From OCS155 cluster bacterium AG-349-E07 (lineage in GTDB: Bacteria; Actinomycetota; Acidimicrobiia; Actinomarinales; Actinomarinaceae): a stretch of 64,000 nucleotides of DNA. The stretch is from positions 163,452 through 227,451 of the forward strand of contig QCCZ01000001.1 of assembly GCA_003281085.1 (NCBI GenBank), written 5' to 3'. Below, piece after piece: positions 33,169-41,913 of this stretch. The notes under the pieces were generated by a model that was not told the DNA's origin, made no database searches, and was given only the letters and a program-made list of their open reading frames with translations. A program made the translations under genes and the position numbers. The number at the start of each line of letters is the position of its first letter. The stretch's first letter is position 1.

Positions 33169-35094
33169 GTGTCTAAAAAAGATTCAAATAATAGTTATGA
33201 TTCAAAAGATATAAAAATTCTTGAGGGTCTAGAAGCAGTTAGAAAACGCCCTGCAATGTATATTGGATCTACAGGTCCAAATGGATTACACCACCTAATT
33301 TGGGAAGTTTTAGACAACTCTGTTGATGAAGCTATGGCTGGGAGATGTTCTAAGATAAAAGTTAGTCTAGAAAAAAACGGTTCAGTTACTGTTGAAGATG
33401 ACGGAAGCGGAATACCAGTAAAACCGCACCCCAAGACAAAAATATCTGCACTCACAACAGTACTAACAACACTTCATGCTGGTGGAAAGTTTGAATCAGG
33501 AGCCTATACCGTTAGTGGTGGTTTGCATGGAGTTGGAATATCTGTTGTTAACGCTTTATCAAAATACGTTAAAGTAGAGGTTCAAAGAGACGGTCACTTT
33601 TGGAATCAAGACTTTGACTTGGGAAAACCAAAATCCAAAATCAAAAAAGGAAAAGTTTCAAAAAAAACAGGTACAAAAGTTAACTTTTTAGCAGATCCAG
33701 AAATATTTGATGAGACTCAAACATACGATTACAACATAGTTGATGAAAGACTTAGACAAACTGCGTTTCTTAATAAAGGTTTGAAAATAACACTTGTTGA
33801 TAACAGGGTTAAGCCACCTACAAAAGAAGAGTATCACTATAAAGGCGGCCTCACAGATTTTGTTGAGTATTTAAATGACGGTTTTGATCCACTGCATCAA
33901 AAAATAATTTCTTTTTCAGACCAAACAAAAGATTCAGAAATTGAGGTTGCACTCCAGTGGAAAAACGAAGACGACGTAACAATAAAAAGCTTTGCTAACA
34001 ACATACACACCCTAGAAGGTGGCACTCATGAAGAAGGGCTAAGAACAGCTGTTACCAAAGCAATTAATGACTTTGCAAAAAAAAGAAATCTTCATTCGGA
34101 CATATCTTTAACGGGAGACGATATAAGAGAAGGGCTTACAGGCGTGGTATCTGTAAGAGTAAAAGAACCACAATTTGAGGGACAGACAAAAACAAAATTA
34201 GGAAATACTGAAATGAAATCAAGGGTTCAAGTCCTAATTAATGAAGAATTTCCAAAATGGTTAACCAAAAACACCAAAGAAGGTAGAGCAATAGTAGAAA
34301 GATGCGCAGTTGCTGCAAAAGCAAGAATGAGTGCAAAAAAAGCTAGAGAGCTCACCAAGCGTAAAAGCATTTTAGAGACCTCAGGTCTTCCAGGAAAACT
34401 TGCAGACTGTTCTTCAACAGACCCAACAGAAAGTGAGTTGTTCATTGTAGAAGGAGACTCAGCAGCTGGTCCTGCTAAACAAGCACGAGACTCAAGAGTT
34501 CAAGCAATTCTGCCAATCAGGGGAAAGATTATAAACGTTCAAAAAGTTACAGAAAACAGAGCCCTTCAAAATGAAGAGATAAGTGCACTTATTAAAGCTA
34601 TCGGTACCGGTATAAAGCTTCAGTTCAACGAAGAAGAGTCAAGATATGACAAAATAATATTTTTAACAGATGCTGATGTTGACGGTGCACATATTAGAAC
34701 ACTGCTTCTTACGTTCTTTTTTAAATTTATGCCTGGTTTGATAACAAGTGGAAAAGTCTGGATATCAGAACCACCGCTATATCGAGTAAAAGCATCATCA
34801 GGAATAACATACCTAAAAGACGACGAAGCACTCAATAAATTTAAAAAAGAAAACAAAAACAGAAAGTTTGATATAAGCAGATTCAAAGGGTTGGGAGAAA
34901 TGAACGCTGGGGAGCTGTGGGACACCGCAATGAATCCTGATACCAGAACCCTAATTAAAGTTACGCTTGCAGACGCTAAAGGTGCGATGGCAAAAGCTTC
35001 TGACATGTTTGAAATCTTAATGGGAAATGATGTTTCAAAAAGAAAACTTTTTATTGAAAAGAACGCCAAAGACGTGAGGTTTCTTGACGTATAA
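33169..35094 (+). CDS. gyrB: DNA gyrase subunit B
   Basis: 641 residues from GTG 33169, with GGAG 7 nt upstream. The GHKL ATPase has EVLDNSVDEAMAG and VSGGLHGVGISVVNALS; the TOPRIM domain has IVEGDSAAGPAKQARDS and DADVDGAHIRTLLLTF. The C-terminal end KDVRFLDV is canonical. It forms the A2B2 gyrase with the next gene. The stop overlaps the gyrA ATG by 1 nt (TAATG). Confidence 0.97.
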   Translation: MSKKDSNNSYDSKDIKILEGLEAVRKRPAMYIGSTGPNGLHHLIWEVLDNSVDEAMAGRCSKIKVSLEKNGSVTVEDDGSGIPVKPHPKTKISALTTVLTTLHAGGKFESGAYTVSGGLHGVGISVVNALSKYVKVEVQRDGHFWNQDFDLGKPKSKIKKGKVSKKTGTKVNFLADPEIFDETQTYDYNIVDERLRQTAFLNKGLKITLVDNRVKPPTKEEYHYKGGLTDFVEYLNDGFDPLHQKIISFSDQTKDSEIEVALQWKNEDDVTIKSFANNIHTLEGGTHEEGLRTAVTKAINDFAKKRNLHSDISLTGDDIREGLTGVVSVRVKEPQFEGQTKTKLGNTEMKSRVQVLINEEFPKWLTKNTKEGRAIVERCAVAAKARMSAKKARELTKRKSILETSGLPGKLADCSSTDPTESELFIVEGDSAAGPAKQARDSRVQAILPIRGKIINVQKVTENRALQNEEISALIKAIGTGIKLQFNEEESRYDKIIFLTDADVDGAHIRTLLLTFFFKFMPGLITSGKVWISEPPLYRVKASSGITYLKDDEALNKFKKENKNRKFDISRFKGLGEMNAGELWDTAMNPDTRTLIKVTLADAKGAMAKASDMFEILMGNDVSKRKLFIEKNAKDVRFLDV

Positions 35095-37610
35095 TGCCAG
35101 CTAAAAAACCACCATCAAAAAAACCAGCAGCTAAAAAACCAGCAGCTAAAAAACCAGCAGCTAAAAAACCAGCAGCTAAGCAATCTGTAAAAGAAGAAAA
35201 AAATACCGACAACACACTAAACGGAACTATTGCTGTAGAGGACGAAATATCTAAGTCTTTTTTAGATTATGCAATGTCTGTAATCGTCTCAAGAGCCCTG
35301 CCCGATGTTAAGGACGGTTTAAAGCCAGTTCAGAGAAGAATTTTGTATTCTATGTATGAAACAGGTATAAGACCAACAGGTCCTTTTAGAAAATGTTCAA
35401 AAGTCGTTGGTGATGTAATGGGTAATTATCACCCTCATGGCAACGATGCAATTTATGGAACACTAGTAAGGCTTGGACAAAACTTTAGTACGAGATACCC
35501 ACTTATCGAGCCCCAGGGTAACTTTGGAACACCCGACGATCCACCTGCAGCTATGAGATACACAGAGTCACGAATGTCATCTCTCTCATCACAATTGTTG
35601 GATGGAATTGATGAAGATACTGTAAACTTTGAACCAAACTATTCAGGCGAAACATCAGAGCCTAAAGTTTTACCTGCAAGATTTCCAAACCTCCTTGTTA
35701 ACGGCGCAGAAGGAATTGCTGTAGCAATGGCAACAAATATGCCGCCATACAACCTTAGAGAGATAACAGAAGCTGTTAAATACACTGTTGAAAACAAGGA
35801 TGTAAAACCAAAAGACTATCTAAAAATAATTAAAGGACCAGATTTCCCAACAGGTGGTCTTGTTGTTGATACACCAACAATTAAAGAAGCAATATTAAAA
35901 GGAAGAGGATCAATCAAAATAAGAGCTGTTGCCGACGTAGAAGAACTAGGCAGAGGCAGGTCTGCAATAGTTGTTAAAGAATTACCCTACCAAGCATCTA
36001 CAGACCGAATTATGGAAAAAATTGCAACACTTGTTCAAGACAAGAAACTCCTAGGAATTTCTGATCTTAGGAACGAAAGCAGTGACAGGAACGGAACTAG
36101 GTTAGTTGTCGAGCTAAAAAGAGATGCAGTTCCACAAGTTGTACTTAATCAACTTTTTAAACAAACTCAACTACAAGACACTTTTTCCGTAAACTCAGTA
36201 GCCCTTGTTGAAGGAGTTCCAAAAGTACTTTCAGTTCCTGAGTTAATTAAATATTACATTGATCATCAAATTGATGTAATACAAAGAAGAACAAAATACA
36301 GACTTCAAAAAGCCGAAAATAGACTCCATATAGTAGAAGGCTTGCTTCTGGCTTTAAAAAAGATTGACCAAATTATTAAAGTCATAAAAGCTTCAAAAGA
36401 TGTAGACACAGCAAGAAAATCTTTAATGACAAAATTTAAACTTAGTGAGATACAGGCTTCTCACATACTGGATATGCCGCTTAGAAGACTAACCGCGCTT
36501 GAAATGGAAAAACTAGAAGAAGAAAAAAAAGACCTAAAAGAAACAATAAAAGAACTAACTTCAATTTTAAAAAGTAGAGCAAAACAAGATAAGATTTTAA
36601 TTGAAGAATTAGAAGCAATTACCGACAAGTTTGGCGATGAAAGAAGATCAAGAATTGTTCCAGACGTTGGCGAGGTATCAATAGAAGACCTTATTGAAGA
36701 TGAAGAAATCATTGTATCTGTATCGGCAAATGGATATGTAAAATCTGTACCATCAACTTCATACAAAAAACAAGGCAGAGGCGGCAAAGGAGTTAAAGCC
36801 GCTTCATCAAATGAAGATGTCATAGAGCATCTTCTTTCTACTTCTGTACACTCATATCTTTTATTTTTTACAGACCGCGGAAAAGTATATCGGGCCAAAG
36901 CACATGAAATTCCAAAAACCAACAGAACAGCAAAGGGCTCTTTAATTCAAAACGTTCTTTCGATGGGACAAGACGAAAAGGTACAAGCAATTATTGACAC
37001 AAGAGACTATGAAACTGAGAAGTTTTTACTAATAATGACAGAAAAAGGAACAGTTAAAAAATCTAGTTTTAAAGATTTTGATTCGAACTACAAATCCCTA
37101 CAAGCAATAAAACTAAAAGACGAAGATAGGGTTGTTTCTGTAAAGACGACCTCTGGCAAAGAAGATGTCATACTTGTTTCTCAAAACGGGCAAGCAATTA
37201 GATTTGATGAGACAAATCTTAAGCCCCAAGGAAGAACAGCAATGGGTGTGAGAGGAATAAAACTTAGAGAGGGAGACAAGGTTGTTGGTGCAGCTACCTC
37301 TAGAGATGAAACTCTTCTATTTATTACAGCCAAGGGATATGGGAAACGTACGAAACTTGATGAATTTAGAAGAGCAGGAAGAGGCGGCATGGGAGTAAAA
37401 GCTCTTAAAATTACGGAAAGTAAAGGAAATTTAGTTGGAGCAAGATCTGTAGATGAAGATACTGAGGTTATGCTTATGAGTACAGGCGGTACTGCAATAA
37501 GATGTGCAGTAAAGCAAATAAAACAAATGAGTAGATCAGCACAAGGAGTAAGGGTCATGAAGCTATCTTCTGAAGAAGAAGTTTCAGCTTTCATACCTAT
37601 AAAGAGTTAA
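35094..37610 (+). CDS. gyrA: DNA gyrase subunit A with lysine-rich N-terminal extension
   Basis: 838 residues. The winged-helix/tower region includes DYAMSVIVSRALPDVKDGLK (quinolone-pocket region starts just after) and the catalytic Tyr in AMRYTESRM. The C-terminal pinwheel has a GyrA-box-like QGRGGKG at about residue 560. Before the normal start (GTIAVEDEISKSFLDYAMS, about residue 45) lies an added tail made of KKPAA repeats (residues 3-30), encoded by a 15-bp tandem repeat. Such a tail resembles histone-H1-like DNA-binding tails and is not part of standard GyrA. Confidence 0.96.
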   Translation: MPAKKPPSKKPAAKKPAAKKPAAKKPAAKQSVKEEKNTDNTLNGTIAVEDEISKSFLDYAMSVIVSRALPDVKDGLKPVQRRILYSMYETGIRPTGPFRKCSKVVGDVMGNYHPHGNDAIYGTLVRLGQNFSTRYPLIEPQGNFGTPDDPPAAMRYTESRMSSLSSQLLDGIDEDTVNFEPNYSGETSEPKVLPARFPNLLVNGAEGIAVAMATNMPPYNLREITEAVKYTVENKDVKPKDYLKIIKGPDFPTGGLVVDTPTIKEAILKGRGSIKIRAVADVEELGRGRSAIVVKELPYQASTDRIMEKIATLVQDKKLLGISDLRNESSDRNGTRLVVELKRDAVPQVVLNQLFKQTQLQDTFSVNSVALVEGVPKVLSVPELIKYYIDHQIDVIQRRTKYRLQKAENRLHIVEGLLLALKKIDQIIKVIKASKDVDTARKSLMTKFKLSEIQASHILDMPLRRLTALEMEKLEEEKKDLKETIKELTSILKSRAKQDKILIEELEAITDKFGDERRSRIVPDVGEVSIEDLIEDEEIIVSVSANGYVKSVPSTSYKKQGRGGKGVKAASSNEDVIEHLLSTSVHSYLLFFTDRGKVYRAKAHEIPKTNRTAKGSLIQNVLSMGQDEKVQAIIDTRDYETEKFLLIMTEKGTVKKSSFKDFDSNYKSLQAIKLKDEDRVVSVKTTSGKEDVILVSQNGQAIRFDETNLKPQGRTAMGVRGIKLREGDKVVGAATSRDETLLFITAKGYGKRTKLDEFRRAGRGGMGVKALKITESKGNLVGARSVDEDTEVMLMSTGGTAIRCAVKQIKQMSRSAQGVRVMKLSSEEEVSAFIPIKS
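35116..35175 (+). repeat. 15-bp tandem repeat encoding KKPAA units
   Basis: Four consecutive 15-bp units of the form CTAAAAAACCAGCAG (35116, 35131, 35146, 35161; the first differs at one base) encode the KKPAA repeat in the GyrA tail. Slippage could alter copy number without shifting the frame. Confidence 0.9.
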
Positions 37611-37612
37611 AA

Positions 37613-38218
37613 ATGGTCAGAGTAAACAGAGTAAGAAGAATAATTAGAAAAATAGACCCCTGGACCGTATTAAAAGTCACATTAGTACTTAATTTTGTTG
37701 TTGCATTAACCGTAGTGCTTGGATTATCAATAATGTGGGTTTTATTGGTTAATGCAGGAGTTCCTCAAGGCCTTGAAGATATTGCAAGAAGATTGGCACT
37801 TCTTGATCAAGATGCCTCGCTTGTAGGAAATATTGAAACACTCTTTACAAGTGTAGTTTCTCTAGCAGCGGTTTATATGCTGACCCAAACAGCTCTAGCT
37901 ACTATTGGCGCCTTTTTCTACAACCTAGTTTCAGATCTTGTTGGGGGTATTGAGGTGGTTGTGTTAGAGGAGTCTCATTTAGAAACACCTCAGAAGACAA
38001 CATCAGAGGAAGTTAAAACTCAGAAAAAAAACGAACAAAAAGAAACAGTTCTGATGTCGATCGTAAATTCAATTAAAAAAGTGAGACAAGAATCCTCAGA
38101 AGAAGCAAGTTTGCCTAATGAAGATTTACCAAGACCAGACGTCCCAAGAGATATTGAAGAACCTACTCTTATGGACGCATTAAAAAACACAGAAAACGAA
38201 GAAGACGAAGAAAACTAA
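37613..38218 (+). CDS. DUF3566 transmembrane protein
   Basis: 201 residues. Two membrane helices (about 20-45 and 82-105) flank the DUF3566 core, with VRRIIRKIDPWTVLKVTLVL at the start and SDLVGGIEVVVLEE at the end. The C-terminal 75 residues are Glu/Lys-rich and probably disordered. DUF3566 genes directly downstream of gyrA are an actinobacterial marker, and this placement supports the taxonomic call. Function unknown. ATG 37613 lies 2 nt after the gyrA stop. Confidence 0.92.
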   Translation: MVRVNRVRRIIRKIDPWTVLKVTLVLNFVVALTVVLGLSIMWVLLVNAGVPQGLEDIARRLALLDQDASLVGNIETLFTSVVSLAAVYMLTQTALATIGAFFYNLVSDLVGGIEVVVLEESHLETPQKTTSEEVKTQKKNEQKETVLMSIVNSIKKVRQESSEEASLPNEDLPRPDVPRDIEEPTLMDALKNTENEEDEEN

Positions 38219-38237
38219 TCTGCTACTATTCATCAAG

Positions 38238-38320
38238 AATAATGGAGCGAAGTTAGTGAAAATCTAACACTGTCCCGCAACTGTAATTCGAAAGATAAGT
38301 CAGGTCGCCTTCATTATTGT
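38238..38320 (+). promoter_or_regulatory. Cobalamin riboswitch, compact type
   Basis: The core AACACTGTCCCGCAACTGTA (38266-38285) followed by AAGTCAGGTCGCC (38297-38309) is diagnostic for B12-binding riboswitches. Outer arms AATAATG and CATTATT can close the structure. There is no room for the large peripheral domain, so this looks like the small Cbl-II/env8 kind known from marine metagenomes. It lies 85-167 nt upstream of the BtuF-like start. Confidence 0.85.
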
Positions 38321-38404
38321 TAAGACAACAGTCCTCGAGAGAAGGAATGAAGTTTCTAGAAATTCTTGAAGTTTCTTTATTTTCTCAAGGTAAGAAAGGA
38401 AAAT

Positions 38405-39325
38405 ATGAAAACGAAACTTATTATTCTTGCCTTGTTTGTATCAATGTGTTCAAATCAAGCGCAAGAAAAGAATCAAGTAAAAATTATTTCATTGTCTACA
38501 ACTCACACTGAAATTATTCAATCATTAGGTGCAGAAAATACATTAATTGCTGTTGATGCTTTTTCTGAAGTTGACTTCCCAGTCCAAAGAATTGACGCAT
38601 ACACAGTCACAGCTGAAGAACTCGCACCCCTTGATGCAGATATGGTAATAGTTGCTTTTGATTTCAATGGCATTATTGAAGGATTGGAAGCACAAGAGAT
38701 TAACCATATCCTTTTACCTCCTGCTAGAAATCTTGAAGATGTTTATTCTCAGATTCAAACTATTGGAGAATTAGTAGATAAAAAAACTGTTGCAGAAACA
38801 CAAATAAGAGATATGAAGCTTGCAATTAATAGAATCATAAGCAATTCAAATTATGAAAACATTACCGTTTATCACGAAATTGGTTATTCCTATGGAATTT
38901 ATAGTGTAAATGCAAACTCATTAATTGGAGAAATTTACAACTTACTTGGAATTATAAATATTGCTAACTCCGAGGAAGATCCCTTCGGAAGTGGATACCC
39001 TGCATTAACTGAAGAAATGGTAATAGAGTCAAACCCCGACTTTATTGTTGTAGGACACTCTGACTATTTAAATAAAGACCTTTCAATTAGAGATGGTTGG
39101 GAAAACATAAATGCAGTTCAGAGTTCCAATGTATATTTTTTGGATGATACATTAGCCAGCAACTGGGGAACAACAACACTAGAGCTTGTCGAAACTTTAT
39201 CAGCTACTTTTGAAGAAAGTGCTGAAACCAACCCATATTCAGACTATTTACTATTAGTATCATTATTGTTTTTAGTAATTATGCTATTTGTACTCACACG
39301 AGACAGTACAAGGGTAAAAGTATAA
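38405..39325 (+). CDS. BtuF-like cobalamin-binding protein with C-terminal membrane anchor
   Basis: 306 residues from ATG 38405 (AAGGAAA upstream); a TTG at 38366 is in frame but lacks a site and lies upstream of the signal peptide. The N-terminus has a signal peptide with a Cys (LALFVSMCSNQ), not a perfect lipobox. The body is a periplasmic-binding-protein fold of the Fe/B12 family (IISLSTTHTEIIQSLGAENT, HEIGYSYGIYSVNANSLIGE, NPDFIVVGHSDYL). The C-terminus adds a membrane helix (residues 283-303) and basic end. The B12 riboswitch indicates corrinoid uptake. No btuC or btuD partner is nearby. Confidence 0.84.
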   Translation: MKTKLIILALFVSMCSNQAQEKNQVKIISLSTTHTEIIQSLGAENTLIAVDAFSEVDFPVQRIDAYTVTAEELAPLDADMVIVAFDFNGIIEGLEAQEINHILLPPARNLEDVYSQIQTIGELVDKKTVAETQIRDMKLAINRIISNSNYENITVYHEIGYSYGIYSVNANSLIGEIYNLLGIINIANSEEDPFGSGYPALTEEMVIESNPDFIVVGHSDYLNKDLSIRDGWENINAVQSSNVYFLDDTLASNWGTTTLELVETLSATFEESAETNPYSDYLLLVSLLFLVIMLFVLTRDSTRVKV

Positions 39326-39335
39326 AGGAGAGTTC

Positions 39336-40244
39336 ATGAAAGGGTATCCAAACGACCTATATATTCTTGCATTTGATCATAGAGGCACACTAACAAAAGG
39401 CCTCCTTGGTGTTGAAGGCAGAGCTCCAACCGAGGATGAAGTTTCTCGTGTGTCTTCCATGAAAGACATTATTTTTGATGGTTTTCTTGAAGCACAAAGC
39501 AAGGGTATAAACGGCGGAGACCCAGCGATCCTTGTTGATGAGACTTTTGGTCTTCAAGTTCAAGAAAAAGCAAAAGAAATGGGAATAAAGTTTGCAGCCC
39601 CCGTTGAAAAGTCAGGACAAAAGATTTTTGACTTTGAATACGGTAGTGATTTCGGTGAAAAAATAAAAGAAGTGAACGCAGATTTTGTAAAGATACTTGT
39701 ACGTTGGAATCCTAGTGATGATTCTGATACTAGACAGGTTCAAGGTGAAAGAATAAAAACTCTTTCAGATTGGTTAGATGAAAACGAAAGAAAGTTCCTA
39801 TTAGAGTTTTTAGTACCTGCAACTGAAGAACAGCTAGCAAGTGTTGATGGAGACCAGGCTAAATATGACTCTGAGATAAGACCTAAGCTTGCAGTCCAAG
39901 TTGTTGAGGAAATGAGAGAAAAAGGTGCTGATCCAGATATATGGAAAATTGAAGGCTTAGACACTATTGAAGATAATGAAAATGTTTCAAAAGTTATTAA
40001 AGATGGTGGAAGAGAAGAAGTAATTGCTGTTGTTCTGGGAAGAGGAGCGAATGATGAAAAGGTTAATGAATGGCTCAGAGCAGGCTCATCTGTAGATGGC
40101 TACAAAGGATTTGCAATTGGAAGATCAATATTTTGGAACTCACTTAAAGGGTGGCACAGTGGTGATAAATCCAGAGAAGAAGCAGTTTCAGAAATTGCTG
40201 ATTCTTATTTAAGTTTTATTTCGGTATATCAAAACGGGAGTTAG
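39336..40244 (+). CDS. LacD-like class I aldolase family protein (DUF2090)
   Basis: 302 residues beginning YILAFDHRGTLTKGLLG. Segments ADFVKILVRWNPSDD, FLLEFLVPATEEQ and DIWKIEGLD parallel LacD/tagatose-1,6-bisphosphate aldolase strands; the Lys in DIWKIEG would be the Schiff-base residue. DUF2090 is also the C-terminal domain of some IolC proteins (aldolase of inositol breakdown). It precedes a phosphofructokinase gene by 3 nt, so fructose-1,6-bisphosphate is a reasonable substrate, though that is inference. It starts 10 nt after the BtuF-like gene with AGGAGA as ribosome binding site. Confidence 0.7.
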   Translation: MKGYPNDLYILAFDHRGTLTKGLLGVEGRAPTEDEVSRVSSMKDIIFDGFLEAQSKGINGGDPAILVDETFGLQVQEKAKEMGIKFAAPVEKSGQKIFDFEYGSDFGEKIKEVNADFVKILVRWNPSDDSDTRQVQGERIKTLSDWLDENERKFLLEFLVPATEEQLASVDGDQAKYDSEIRPKLAVQVVEEMREKGADPDIWKIEGLDTIEDNENVSKVIKDGGREEVIAVVLGRGANDEKVNEWLRAGSSVDGYKGFAIGRSIFWNSLKGWHSGDKSREEAVSEIADSYLSFISVYQNGS

Positions 40245-40247
40245 AAA

Positions 40248-41450
40248 ATGCCACTAGGCAAAGCAGTTATTGGACAATCAGGTGGTCCAACAGCTGTCAT
40301 AAACAGATCACTAGTGGGCTTTATTAAAGAAGCAATTAAATCAGATTTTGATGAAATCCTAGGAGCAAAGCACGGATTAGAAGGAATGCTCAATGAAGAT
40401 TTTGCAGATCTTTCAAATCTGTCTGAAGCACAACTTTATGGCATTGGAAAAACACCTGCCGCAGCTTTAGGTTCAGTAAGAAAAAAGCCTACTGACTCAG
40501 ATATAGAAAAACTTGTTTCAATATTTGAACAACAGAATATCAGAAACTTTTTCTACATAGGAGGCAATGATTCGGCTGAAACAGCTAATTTAGTTTCTGA
40601 AGGGGCAAAATCTATAGGATATGAAATGAAAGCATTTCATATTCCTAAAACAATCGACAATGACTTACGCGAAACAGACCATTGTCCCGGATACGGTTCA
40701 GCAGCTCGATTTGTAGCTCATGCTTTTCAGGGTGATGATGCAGACAACAGGAGTCTTAGAGGTATTAAAATAAACGTTTTAATGGGCCGACATGCAGGGT
40801 GGCTTACTGCTGCAAGTACCTTGGGGAAATCTACCGAAGAAGATGGTCCACATTTAGTATATGTCCCTGAAAAAGTATTCAACATTGAAACCTTTTTGAA
40901 AGAAGTTAAAGAAGTATATGATTCGCTTGGAAGGTGTGTAGTTGCTGTTTCTGAAGGAATTCACAACGAAGATGGTGAATATTTTCTTCAAACATATGCT
41001 AGCGAAACAGGCTCTGGACTGGCAGGAAAAAAAGATAGCCATGGTAACATCCAACTTTCAGGCTCAGGTGCACTAGGTGATACATTAACAAATATAGTTT
41101 CACAACATATTGATGGTGCAAGAGTTAGGGCGGACACCTTTGGTTATTTGCAGAGATCATTTTTAGCGGATGTATCCGATATAGATGCTGAAGAAGCCGA
41201 GAGAGTAGGACATCATGCTGTGGTTTTTTCAAAAGAATTACAGAGTGGATCAGTAATTCTTAAAAGACAACTGTCAGAAACATACCACTGCGATGTTGAT
41301 GTTGTAGATTTGAGCAAAGTCGCTAAACACACAAAAGACATGCCTAAGGAATTTTTAGATGAATCCAAACCATATGTTACAAATGACTTTTTTGAATATG
41401 CCATGCCGCTTACCGGTGGAATAGAACCAAAAACCCAAATATTTGTATAA
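40248..41450 (+). CDS. pfp: 6-Phosphofructokinase, PPi-dependent type
   Basis: 400 residues. Sugar and phosphoryl donor motifs: GQSGGPTAVINRSLVG, IGGNDSAETANLV, and HIPKTIDNDLRETDH. A Lys in PKTIDND (Gly in ATP enzymes) is the usual mark of pyrophosphate dependence. MGRHAGWLTAAS and NIQLSGSGALGD fit the long-form enzyme. It would reversibly phosphorylate fructose-6-phosphate with PPi in glycolysis or gluconeogenesis. It forms a tight unit with the aldolase-like gene upstream and a thioesterase downstream. Confidence 0.88.
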   Translation: MPLGKAVIGQSGGPTAVINRSLVGFIKEAIKSDFDEILGAKHGLEGMLNEDFADLSNLSEAQLYGIGKTPAAALGSVRKKPTDSDIEKLVSIFEQQNIRNFFYIGGNDSAETANLVSEGAKSIGYEMKAFHIPKTIDNDLRETDHCPGYGSAARFVAHAFQGDDADNRSLRGIKINVLMGRHAGWLTAASTLGKSTEEDGPHLVYVPEKVFNIETFLKEVKEVYDSLGRCVVAVSEGIHNEDGEYFLQTYASETGSGLAGKKDSHGNIQLSGSGALGDTLTNIVSQHIDGARVRADTFGYLQRSFLADVSDIDAEEAERVGHHAVVFSKELQSGSVILKRQLSETYHCDVDVVDLSKVAKHTKDMPKEFLDESKPYVTNDFFEYAMPLTGGIEPKTQIFV

Positions 41451-41885
41451 ATGTCAAAAATAAAACTATCAAAAGACCAATTCGAAGTTTTTTGGGAGGC
41501 AACAGTTCGATACTACGAACTAGATCCTCAGGGAGTAATGCACAATGCTAATCACGTCGCATTTTTTGATCAAGCAATTACTGCCTATTTTAAGCATGTT
41601 AATTACGACTACTTGAGCGATATCGAAGAGACAAAAAAAGATTTTCACACCGTACAGGTGTTAGTTCAGTACAACAAACCTCTTTACTTTGATCAAGATA
41701 TAGAAATTGGCGTCAAAGTAAAAGAAATAGGGAATTCGAGCATGACTTGGATTATGGGAATGTTTCTAAAAGAAGCAGGGGATTTAGTTAGCTCTTGCGA
41801 GGCTGTTCATGTCTATACTGATCAAACAACAATGAAGCCAACACCCATTACTGAAGAACTTAAAGCAAAACTGAAGTTTAATTAA
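41451..41885 (+). CDS. Acyl-CoA thioesterase, YbgC/4HBT hotdog family
   Basis: 144 residues. The hotdog-fold motif RYYELDPQGVMHNANHVAFF is the catalytic segment, with Asp after the first strand as in YbgC. It should hydrolyse acyl-CoA thioesters. The start codon is the base after the pfp stop, so it is translated as part of that operon. Substrate length is unknown. Confidence 0.85.
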   Translation: MSKIKLSKDQFEVFWEATVRYYELDPQGVMHNANHVAFFDQAITAYFKHVNYDYLSDIEETKKDFHTVQVLVQYNKPLYFDQDIEIGVKVKEIGNSSMTWIMGMFLKEAGDLVSSCEAVHVYTDQTTMKPTPITEELKAKLKFN

Positions 41886-41900
41886 TCACCTCTTAAGCTG

Positions 41901-41906
41901 TAATAT
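41901..41906 (+). promoter_or_regulatory. -10 box of acyltransferase gene
   Basis: TAATAT lies 7 nt upstream of ATG 41914 and no ribosome binding site is visible, suggesting a leaderless mRNA. Confidence 0.55.
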
Positions 41907-41913
41907 TGTTCAT

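Noticed and set aside
38317-38511. 64-codon frame overlapping the B12 leader and btuF start
   Set aside because: It overlaps the riboswitch 3' end and the signal-peptide region of the clear gene in another frame, and has no family pattern.
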